60,000 nt of DNA from Tubiluchus corallicola. Taxonomy: Eukaryota > Priapulida > Priapulimorpha > Priapulimorphida > Tubiluchidae. The DNA lies in the NCBI GenBank assembly GCA_030141605.1, contig JAQGDQ010000018.1, positions 654,001 through 714,000 of the forward strand. The letters run 5' to 3'. The translations under genes were made by a program, and so were the position numbers. Under the pieces are notes generated by a model. The model was given only the letters and a program-made list of their open reading frames with translations, was not told the DNA's origin and did no database searches. Each line of letters starts with the position of its first letter. The stretch's first letter is position 1. Shown here in pieces: positions 50,920-60,000 of this stretch.

Positions 50920-51360
50920 TTGTACTATTCTATAAATGCAAAGCTTCATGACCATCAATTGCAAATTGGTGATGCCTCAGACAATGTTTCAAAACAGAAA
51001 GAAAAGTTACAAAACAGCACCGATAGAGAATGTCAGCACAAAATCAGCTGTATGATAGCTGAACCCAGCATGCTACTCTCAAGAATGCTCTTGAAAGAAC
51101 TCAGTATAGATGTAGTCGATTTCTACTCTCCAGCTCGTATTGTAGACCTTATGAACTGCTTCAAGATAATTAATGGAAACACTGTTCTGAGAGAGACAGA
51201 CTTTTTCCAGCTCTTGTGGTCATTTCTGCAACCAGCTAGAACCAACATCAGCTTACACTTCTTTGGACATCGTATAGTTTGGTCATGGAATCATCTTTCA
51301 CCATTAGTTGATTTCAAAAGGCATTTGAGAGAGGACCGCTTACAGATAGTTATCATCTAG
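50920..51360 (+). mobile_element. Non-LTR retrotransposon C-terminal relic (146-codon open frame)
   Basis: The second half reads RIVDLMNCFKIINGN, then NISLHFFGHRIVWSWNHLSP, then FKRHLREDR, the standard tail after the reverse-transcriptase domain in CR1/L2-like elements (pattern RL..DLI..FKILNG...; then FF..RVV..WN.LP). The first half has no family match I recognise. Catalytic motifs are absent, so the open frame is chance survival of a fragment. Confidence 0.7.
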
Positions 51361-52339
51361 GTCCTTATTTCTTTGGATAAGGTATTCTAATTAATGAGGT
51401 CAGTTGGAAGTTGAGCAATCTTCTTTTTTACTTTTCAGTAAGTTTACACTTTTCTACTAAACCGTTGCTTGTTTCTATACTGTGGCATACGGTGATACAT
51501 CAAAATAATCGCTTTCTGTAAACTCGAAAATGAAAATTTTTCGATAAAATGCCCAACATTTGTTCGTTTTCGCGACGCTGACACCAACTTTTAATTTTTT
51601 CAATATGAGTTAGACAGTAATTTTCTTTGTGTGCAGATAAAGGATGCATCTTTCTATTGGAGCACTAATTTCAGCGATATTTTTGATATGGGTAATCTGG
51701 CAACGCATTAAAAAAGAACCACATAAACTGCAAACTACCCTAGTTTTGTACCGAGTTATAATTTTTTAAAATATAGTGAATATGTAACTACACCTGTACT
51801 ACACACTCCTGCTACTACACTGTAGCAAAGGTTATTTTTTCGATCCTCTCCTTGTATTATCAATTATAATTATTATCAGCTTACTGTACATCACTTATCA
51901 TGTTCTAAAACAAATTAAATAATGTTGCCTCAAATTGTAAATTTATTACGAACTACAAAATCTGGCATCACGCGCTGAACATGATTGAAGTTGAAAATCG
52001 ATTTTAATTTTCAACAGTTTTATTTGGCTTTACCTTTATGGGTTTCCCTTTGGTCGGTCATCACTCATCAGTCTCGAAGATCGTTTCTTGCTTACTTTAT
52101 TTCGACATCTCTACTAGTGATAAAATCGTGACAGTCTGTACTCACATGGTGGAAGGATAGGCCTATTTTGATACCAAAATCTTCTCCAATACTGATCCAA
52201 CCTGACCTTGAATGTATTAAGTCAATTTAAGTGATGGAGCAGTGACAACATAATCTGACAATGAACTCCACACATTAACAGTCCTCATTGAGAAATCATG
52301 TTGCCTAACAGATGCCCTATGGTATGCGGCATGGTTTTT
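51361..52339. other. Spacer, nothing recognised
   Basis: AT-rich, no coding sequence or structured repeat seen. The right part (from about 52150) may be the decayed 3' portion of the adjoining retrotransposon relic. Confidence 0.4.
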
Positions 52340-52932
52340 TCAATTTCTTGCTAAGGCCTCTACTTTAAAGGGAACTGGGATGTTGTACGCACCCGGGATA
52401 AACTTGTAGCATTCTATCATATCACCTCTTGCTCTTCCATAATGTAAAGATGGTAATTTAATATTTGTCAAGCAATATTCATAGTCCAATTCTTTTAGTC
52501 CAGGAATTATTCTTGTGTCTCTCCTTTGAACAGCTTCAAGCAATTTAGAATCCTTGATATAGCGAGGGTAAGTCACAACATGCCCATATTTTAACAAGGG
52601 TCTCACTAATGACTTACAGTACAGTAGTTATCTTTACTGTGGTGCGCCATTGCCTTGCAGTTGAACATATTAACTAAACTTGAGTTAATTACCTACATAT
52701 ACTGCAAGATCTTTCTTCATATCACTATCAGCTCTCATTAGTGCTTATACAGTAGGGTAACATTATCTTTGCTATGACACGTGAACGTTCTTCTTGTCAA
52801 GCCCAAAAACTTTTTACCAGTTGAGCATGCACATACACACACTAAACTATGATTACTAAACTTGAGTTGATTATCAACATTTACCCCTAGATCTTTCTCC
52901 ACATCATTCATATGCTCGTCACCATCATGCAT
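52340..52932 (-). mobile_element. Non-LTR reverse-transcriptase relic with internal duplication
   Basis: Reading leftward: DVEKDLGVNVDNQLKFSNH, then KKFLGLTRRTFTCHSKDN, then (52340-52606) VRPLLKYGHVVTYPRYIKD, KLLEAVQRRDTRIIPGL, SLHYGRARGDMIECYKFI. This is the conserved C-terminal third of a CR1/L2-type reverse transcriptase (pattern EKDLGV..D..LKFS.H; LVRP.LEYG..VW.P; LE.VQRRATR.I). Between the two parts, about 52730-52620, a second decayed copy of the first motif occurs (SDMKKDLAVYVGN, stop, LKFS). Several stops and frameshifts: dead. Confidence 0.85.
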
Positions 52933-54254
52933 TAAATAAAATGTACTTAATTTTTTTTCATTTATATATATATATCGTTCGTTTTGATGCTATTGTTTCT
53001 GACTTTAAATTTTGCCTTCTTACAAATAGCAAAAAATGGTCAACAGGCAAATATACAAACATGCCAGAACAAACATAAATTGAACACAATGATGCAATTT
53101 TTCGAAGACTGAGAATGAATCCTAAGATTTAGATACAAAATCACTCATCAGCTTCCATTTATCTGATCCTGGCTTCTTGTCTACCGGCTGGTTAATTCAT
53201 GATCTGTTTTGGCAGCCATGTCTAGAATTACTTGCGTTGCTGATGAAGTCATGGCGTTGAGAACTTGAGGGGGAATTTGAAACTTGCGGGGGTAATTTAA
53301 ACCTACAATAATTTCAAATCTGGTCATGTTATTTGAAATAAAGTTCATTTCTGGGGCGGGGTGCGCAAGAATATGTTTAAGCTGGATGGTAATTTAAAAC
53401 ACTGTCACATTGATTTACATCTATAACGGTTCTAGTAATACGGGGCATCCAACTGCTAAAAGAGACTGTCCAGTGACATTGCAATAAATAAACAGCACAC
53501 AAGAATTCTCGCTACTGATGACAGTGTTTATAGAGTATCTACATACCAGCAAACTACTATTACCTTCATCGGTGTAGTCAAATAGAAAATAAACTTAGCT
53601 GAACATAACTGTTTCAACTTCACAGTAGAAGCTGAAATTTGCAAATTATGATTTTTGCGAATCGCGATCAAGTCAAACTGCAGCGGAAAGGCAGCGGAAT
53701 ATTTAGAAATCGTTTTTGTGTAGTGTTTCATAATTTTGACGATCACACCATTTTAACCTGTAAGATATTGATTTATGAATATGGCAGGTAAGCGGCTTCA
53801 ATAATCTTTAACAAGTGTTTTCTATTTCAAAATTCTGCAGGGTTGTCTATTGATTTAAACTTTAATAATTAATAGTTCTAAGTAACCCGTTTGTTGCTCG
53901 ACTGGGTGTGTGTGTGTGTATTCAGTAACAAAGTACCAGTTATATTGTTGCCCGTCGGACTGGGAATGTACTTTTTCTGTGGAGTTTATTGCAACACCAC
54001 GAAGTGTAATTCAGTTGAGCAACACCGCTCTGATCATCCGCAGTAGGCTCATATGGTGACATTTTATTTTTAGTGTTAGAAAGGCAGAATTGAAAAAAAT
54101 TACAACTGAATTTTTGTTAGTTTTAAATGCACTTTAAGTATTAAATGAAAAACTTGTATTATGCGGTGCACTATAACCTGTAGGTTCTCATTGAAAGTAT
54201 ACATCAATGTAAATACATAAAGTCTTACTCTTACTTAGACGAACAAAAAAACTG
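52933..54254. other. Spacer with a possible first exon
   Basis: Mostly featureless. At about 53780 an ATGGCAG is followed directly by a strong donor GTAAGC, which could be a tiny first coding exon (Met-Ala, phase 1) of a + strand gene. No matching downstream exon was found, so it is not called as a gene. A short (GT)n tract lies near 53905-53920. Confidence 0.3.
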
Positions 54255-54934
54255 GGCGCTATTACACTTTCGCACCGCCTAGCTTTTCCTGGCCTATTGG
54301 TTCTTTTCTCGCCTGCAGGCCAGAAAGCAGACCAACAGGGGTAATATACACCATATTCCCATAATATTAGTGCTTTTTACGCTTTATAATTCCAGATGAA
54401 AATCAGATTAAAATCATACATTACTTATCGCCGCCATTACGCAAAAGGCTGCACGTGAATAACCGTGTTTACACCACTAATGCGCAATCGCTTTCGCGCA
54501 GTGACGTAGTGGCCCTTAACCTGTATTTTTAGTTTTTTTGCATAATTTATGATTATTATGGTTGCAGCCACGGGAGTTTGTATGATATTACAGTGTTCCC
54601 ACATATTAGATTATAAAAGTAAAGGTTTTTTCTTTATTTCGTAAATGCAATTAAGATGAAAGTGTGTCACGTGCCTTTTAAGCTAGACCCTGATAATGCA
54701 TAAACTAGTACGAAATTCGTCACGTGACTACACACACAAACAAGATGGCGATACTGTGTAGAACTGTGAATACAGCGTAATTATTGGTAATTATACCTAA
54801 ATAAATGATTAAATTACAATTAGATTAGCGGAAACATTCACTGATGACGTAAGAATAATAGAATGACGACCTACGAGCCTAGAAACGAGTAATAACCTAG
54901 GAAAAGCTAGGCGGTGCGAAAGTGTAATAGCGCC
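54255..54934. mobile_element. 680-bp non-autonomous DNA transposon, perfect 36-bp terminal repeats
   Basis: Left end 54255-54290 begins GGCGCTATTACACTTTCGCA. The right end 54899-54934 is its exact reverse complement over 36 bp, with weaker similarity continuing inwards. An 8-bp target duplication AAAAACTG flanks it (54247-54254 and 54935-54942). No open frame inside. The 8-bp duplication is compatible with hAT, P or Merlin-type transposases, but the GGCGC ends do not match the common hAT pattern, so I leave the superfamily open. Perfect ends suggest recent activity. Confidence 0.92.
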
Positions 54935-56277
54935 AAAAACTGTACTATACTACTGGTATGGCAAGTAATAAGTAATCCTGTACTGGTCATATAAATTACA
55001 AGCATGCGTGATGATTGTTGACCACTTGACCACTTAGTTTAACTTGCTTATGAAGGTTCACATTATGCATACACCAAAATTGGTGTATTGGTACTGGCAG
55101 GCCTTTTTTGTACATTTATATACCATATCGTATTATATTTTTCCAATATAGTATTATTTTATAAGTCTTGTTTCATCTGACCCTGTGCATTTATGTTTAA
55201 TGTGATCATGTGTTTGATGTACCTATTTGATTATGTCGTATATCTTATTCTTGTTACTGAATTACTGGATGATCTATAGCCCAGCAATATTTTTTGTGTG
55301 TATTTTTATTTGATCATGTCCGTATTTTGCTAATCATTAAAGTGAACTGAATTGAAATTAAAGTAGTGAACATCATTATTAGTATTTGAAACATTTATTA
55401 ATTCGATGAAATCACTAAAAATTGCCATTGACCTTGGGCCAATATTTAGTATTTTTATCATTTATTTTGTAACTCATTTACTTGCTATTATTCTTAAAAT
55501 TACACCTTGGGCCAACAATGAAAATACTTCTGTTTCGGTCGAAAAGCCTGGCAAATATTTTTTATCATACACCCTGGCTGGGAATTTTATGAATTGTTTA
55601 GTACCTTCATATACTTACCTGATGCACTCATGTAAAAGCATATTTTTTTAATTTAAAACTTAAAATGCAATAAGTATTATAACATCGTTGTTTCGATGAT
55701 CAGGCAGCCATGTTTTTCTATGGCTACCTCTCGGTCAACCCTGGATGCCAAAAAGTGTGCATTGAAAAAATGTAAAACATTACTGCTAACCAGTGGGAAA
55801 TAAACTTTGATTTTAACTGATTTTAAATATTCTGTGATTGAGCTTTAAACATTCACAAAACTTTAAAAATATTTTTTTTTTTAATTTTCCTCTGTCCCTA
55901 CTGACATCTTTTGAGCTCATGAGGTGAGACAGAATCAAATCAATCAAACTTTACGGCACAAAGCAATAGCCCGTTAGTTTGACCTAATGTTTAAATTAGT
56001 GCAAAACCTGCATGGTATTGTGTAGGCTTAAATCTAGAATCCTTGATGTTTCTTAAACTTAACAACGACAGTTATTTATAATAAGTTGTGAAAAAGAGAA
56101 AAATCTTTCTCTCTCTTGTATGTTAAATATACAATAGGCTATTTAAAAAAGTTTTTGTAACTTTTGACAAAAACTGTTTTTATTTTTTCACATTTCCTCC
56201 ATAAGTGTAGCATTTATAAACAATTATTTTGTGCCTAATAACATTAATAATGTGGAATTATATGGAATACTTGCTAA
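54935..56277. other. Spacer, nothing firm
   Basis: AT-rich. The tail-like text around 55335-55365 (GTGAACTGAATTGAAATTAAAG) could be the 3' end of a non-LTR element, but no coding segment accompanies it. An open frame at 55406-55651 has no motif or family resemblance and a highly AT-driven composition. Confidence 0.35.
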
Positions 56278-56490
56278 GTTTCAGTACACACTGAAATTTC
56301 TCAAGGAATTTTTAGAATTGTCTATGATGAGGACCACTCCTATTTTGCTGATGCTCTCCCCTTGTCATCAAAATATTTTTTGTATAAAACCAACCATGGC
56401 ATTGAACTTGAACCACCGAAAGCTATTTGGGCAATTTCATTAAGCAATGAACAGTTAAGATTTGTCTCAAAATCTCAGTACTTCATTTAG
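56278..56490 (+). other. Unidentified coding-like segment (70 codons, no ATG)
   Basis: Open from 56278 to TAG 56488-56490, translating to TEISQGIFRIVYDEDHSYFA, then LPLSSKYFLYKTNHGIELEP, then AIWAISLSNEQLRFVSKS. The balanced charged and aromatic composition is unlike the neighbouring AT-driven frames. A candidate acceptor (TTTTTAG) ends at 56315. Just upstream another frame reads VELYGILAKFQYT, which could join it after a one-base shift. It may be a last exon, or a fragment of a transposon protein. I cannot name the family. Confidence 0.35.
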
Positions 56491-58198
56491 TTCACTGTCA
56501 GTTATAACGCACATGTATAACAGTCGACAGTAGAAGTGCCATAGCTAGTAATAGATTCAGCATATTGATTTACAAAAAAAGGTGAAATGTTTCACCTTTA
56601 GAAACTTACATAAACTTGTGATTAAGCTGTGATCTAGTGAAGGGACAACTGGGTATTGCAGCCCGCTCGCTCCTCTATCACAGTTCGTACAATAAATTTA
56701 TGCTGCTTCTTATTTGAAGTTATTAGAATAAAAAGTATGTTGCTTTAATATTCATTTTAATACAATCAGAACATTAAGTGTGATTTTTATGCTGACATCG
56801 CAGAGTATTTGCTATTTCGTTATCACTGCAAAAAATTTGCAACTTTTATGTTACTATACTTTACTCATTTTTTACTGCAAAAATTCCCCAGATCCAACAC
56901 AGTTTTGCAATAGAGTGTTTTTAAATATTAATCGATCTAGCTTGGTTGATACTCAAGCAAGTATTAATTCCTGTTATTGAACTGCTGCATAAAAGAAAAA
57001 CTGACATGGTCAGTGATTTCATCTTTGGTTAAGCTTTGTGTACTTAAGTATTTTAGCGCTCATTTAGTGAACTTTCTTATTGCTGAAGTGCAATTTTAGC
57101 CTTAAGGGAGTTGCCCAAACATTTGTGTTTAAATTTCAACAATTAAGCTATCTCAGTTTAAAACATCCTGGGGCTCTTTATAGATCTCTAAGATTTTATA
57201 TTTTAAATTAGTTTTTACCATAAGTAAACTTGTGCCAAGTAAATACTGAGATCAGTTTCTGTTGAGTTTAATAATTTCGTCTTAACATGTAATCTGTGTG
57301 ACATGTACTTATAGCAGTGTTTTATGCCTGTCCTGATACTGCACTTAAAAAATTAGTAAAGCATGTAACTTTGAAACTATTGCATAGTTACAGCAATGAT
57401 AAGAGTCCTCTTACTAAGGTACAATGTTGTATTGATTATTCAGTAACATTATAAAAGAGGAAAGTCAAATAATAACAGCAATAATACAAGCAGTCTGCTC
57501 TTCTTGTTCCAATAGCATGATTATAGCTAGTGAAGCATAACGCACAGCATTTGAAATTCCTCTGAAAATCGTTTTTTTCAATGGCGGCTTCAGCTTTTCC
57601 GCGATTTAGCGATTTATTACAAACAGAAAATATTCGACTGCGTCATTGGGTCTGATTTGGCTCATTACGACAGCAATATTATCCTTATAGATTCTGCCTA
57701 TGTTTGCTCTGCTGGCGTAGTTTATTGACACGGTAGTAGCGTAAAACGAATACCGAACATTTTCGAATCAAATATAGGCAGCTGTTGGAGATAATAAACC
57801 GTGTAGTCGCCGGCAACATGAGGTTTAGTGCCCCTTAAGCAACGCCAGGCTTTGAACTGCGTTGGGTGGAGTATGGTTAAGCCCAAACTGTTTGTTTATG
57901 CATTAACTTAAAGTTTCGCACAGGAAACGGAGCTTTTTGCTGTTATAGTCTTTTTTAAATTATTTGTATTGCAGTTCGCTGACCTACATGCGTAGAAAAT
58001 CAGCTAGTTTAAGTGCAATCTGACTATGTCAGCCAGTTCTGCATGTTAACGACGCCTAATAATTATTGCAGGTAGTCAATACAAATAAGTACACAGGCTT
58101 GCTAAAAATAATTTTCAGTAAATAAGTGCCTGATATACTTATTCACTACAGTTGACTGTTCTAAAGATGGAATGTTCACTCTCTGTATTCTTTACTAT
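56491..58198. other. Spacer with two short open frames of unknown meaning
   Basis: A + strand ATG at about 57595 in good context (ATGGCGGC) opens a 24-codon frame, MAASAFPRFSDLLQTENIRL and four more residues, ending at TGA without a good donor. On the - strand a 44-codon frame starts near 57820 (MLPATTRFIISN). Neither has support beyond being open. The rest is featureless. Confidence 0.3.
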
Positions 58199-58543
58199 TC
58201 AACACTTGCGTATGGGTGTAGAAGAATTATAAACTTCTCTTGGCTCATCAATTTCACTTTCGTCCCAGCCCAAAGCCCTTTTATATTTCGGACTGACTGT
58301 GTGTAATTGAAGTGACGTGAGACGCTATGCTATTTCTTTCATGGTACTATCATTGTTATTGCGCATGTCGCGTGGAACAAAGTATATAGCCTCTTCTGTT
58401 GTTGTAGACCGTTCTGAATAAGATCCTATCTGAGACAAAATCTCATTTTTCTCAAACCTGTGGGTGGATCTGTTTTGAAAGGAAGCAAATTGCTGTTTCG
58501 TCTCTGTGGTTTCGTTTATTTGACCGTGATGGACGCTTTTTCG
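58199..58543 (-). pseudogene. Exon-like coding segment with an in-frame TAG
   Basis: Reading leftward from a plausible acceptor (CCACGTAG before 58543), the frame gives 72 codons (HHGQINETTETKQQFASFQN; EEAIYFVPRDMRNNNDSTMK), then TAG at 58327-58325, then 41 further codons in the same frame (RLTSLQLHTVSPKYKRALGW; DESEIDEPREVYNSSTPIRK) to TGA at 58201-58199. Composition on both sides of the TAG is protein-like and polar, like the C-terminal tail of a signalling or cytoskeletal protein. A TGG-to-TAG change would explain the break. Upstream exons, expected to the right, were not found. Pseudogene is my preferred reading; a shortened real last exon is possible. Confidence 0.45.
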
Positions 58544-60000
58544 CTACGTGGTAAAGCTAATGCCATTTGTCACAAGTTCCTTTGAAGTTCGCCGCAAAAC
58601 GCTTTGATGTTAACTAGTAGAACTGTCATGAGATGTGCTTATTATGCAAGACATTTAAAGATTAACAATATATTTAAAAATACTTACGGTGGTAAATCTT
58701 CACTTGATGAATGAGTTAATAAAAGCCAAAGCGTTTGGCGAACCTTTTAATTACATAAAAAATGTTAACTCTAATTTAAGTTAATCTATATTTTATAAGT
58801 TAATATGAAGGCAGTAGTAATCCAAATTATGTGAACCTTATTAATTAAACGCTAACATTGACATATAATATTTAGTGAGTGTTAAATGAGTGTTTCAGCA
58901 CCATACAATAATGATATTAATCTGCTAACTAGGTAGCATTTCTTGACAAATTTACAACCATTTTTGGTAATTACTTAATTAAAAAAACCTGTTGAAATAT
59001 TCTTTTGTGGCTTGCAGCAAAATTTTTTCAGTATCCAAGAATTTTATTTTTACTTTGTGAGTTTTTGTACATTGTAATTTCCCAGGCACGCTATGAAATT
59101 GTGTGTAAAATGAAGTATGACAGCTCATAACGTTGTATCGAGTATTGTATGTATTATACGCCAAACATCGCTCGCGGCTTAGTGCTTTGCATCGAAGTTT
59201 GAAACGCCCAGTTTTATTTGATTCGCGCAACAATAAAATACTCAAGTTCAATCATTACTGCCCTGTTTCTTTTGCCGCAAGTTTCGCCGAATGCGTGTCA
59301 CTTACAATAATTACGTCTAGCTTAAGAACTTCGTATATCATTCTAATGTCCTTCATTGTAACTTATAAATTTGAAACTTGTGAGTGCGTAGTAAGCTAAT
59401 AACTATAGTCGTCACGCGCGTAAAAGTCTAAAATGATGAAGTACACGTTTTGGCATAGCCTTGCACTTAGCATAAAAAATTTAGAAATTCAGCGTGCTTT
59501 CATTTGCTGTTAAGATTCTAATCCGGAGAATCTTCCACTTCGTTGACTATCATTGTCGAGGATCGGGACCATTGCAACCTAGACAACATTCGAAAAGTTT
59601 ATTTTGAAAGTACCCTATACGCACTGCCAATGTCTGGCAGCACTAAAAAAGGTTAAAAAATTACATGCGCATTTCACGTGCTCAAAAATTTGACGCAGAA
59701 AATGGTATTAAGCTGATTTAAGATTTATTTATATCTTGCGAGGCGAAAATGGCACAGGAAAAATAGCACAAATGGCCAAGTAGGTAAAAATGGCACAAGA
59801 AAAAATGGCGCAAATAAAAAAGTTTGTATGGCACACTTAGTAAAATATGTGCTGAGGGTTAGAGTGGGGGATAATTATTTTAGTTACTTTTTTACCTCTG
59901 CTCCGGAAGTTATGATTCAACATAGTTGGTTTGTCTGTTTGTTTGGTTGTTTTTTGTCTGCTATGGCAATAAGCCTATTACGCAAAAACTATCTAACAGA
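58544..60000. other. Right-hand spacer, no supported gene
   Basis: A - strand open frame at 59251-58979 ends QATKEYFNR before a possible donor (CAG then GTTTTT near 58988), but its phase cannot join the exon at 58543 without a stop. No other coding or structured feature is evident. Confidence 0.35.

Noticed and set aside
55406-55651. 81-codon + strand open frame with hydrophobic start
   Set aside because: No homology I recognise, AT-driven composition, no promoter or splice context.

Overview
The window is nuclear DNA from an animal. Genes are split into many short exons with GT-AG introns of roughly 100 bp to 1.5 kb, the base composition is AT-rich, and the encoded proteins are metazoan families (TRAK/Milton, DNAJC22/Wurst, PITRM1). 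Decayed non-LTR retrotransposons and small terminal-inverted-repeat elements are scattered through introns and spacers. I read it as an invertebrate, but nothing in the sequence fixes the phylum.

Layout. (1) 777-5717, + strand: the 3' ten exons of a TRAK/Milton kinesin-adaptor gene; its N-terminal coiled-coil exons lie left of the window. (2) 5718-8987: 3' UTR and spacer with a 609-bp pogo-like element. (3) 8988-14176, - strand: a complete six-exon DNAJC22 (Wurst) gene, with TM2-type membrane segments and a C-terminal J domain; its reading frame needs one GC-AG intron. (4) 14502-14583, + strand: tRNA-Ser(CGA), about 330 bp from the DNAJC22 start codon. (5) 18433-34478, + strand: a nearly complete 24-exon PITRM1 (mitochondrial presequence protease) gene; only the targeting-peptide exon was not found. 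Its introns carry two very small hAT-like elements, a pogo-like element and a duplicated 143-nt block. (6) 37423-50095, - strand: a 20-exon gene for an ankyrin-repeat protein of about 1,230 residues that I cannot match to a named orthologue. It converges on PITRM1. (7) 50096-60000: gene-poor, with two retrotransposon relics, a fold-back element, a 680-bp element with perfect 36-bp terminal repeats and an 8-bp target duplication, and two unidentified coding-like segments, one interrupted by an in-frame TAG.

The four genes do not form an obvious functional cluster. TRAK (mitochondrial transport) and PITRM1 (mitochondrial peptide degradation) both act at mitochondria, but neighbouring position in an animal genome is weak evidence for a joint role. 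I joined exons by hand: every junction reported for the four genes preserves phase. I found no new defence or regulatory system. The points most worth checking are the GC-AG intron, the duplicated splice acceptor in the ankyrin gene, the 54.3-kb element, and the exon-like segment with an in-frame TAG near 58.3 kb.
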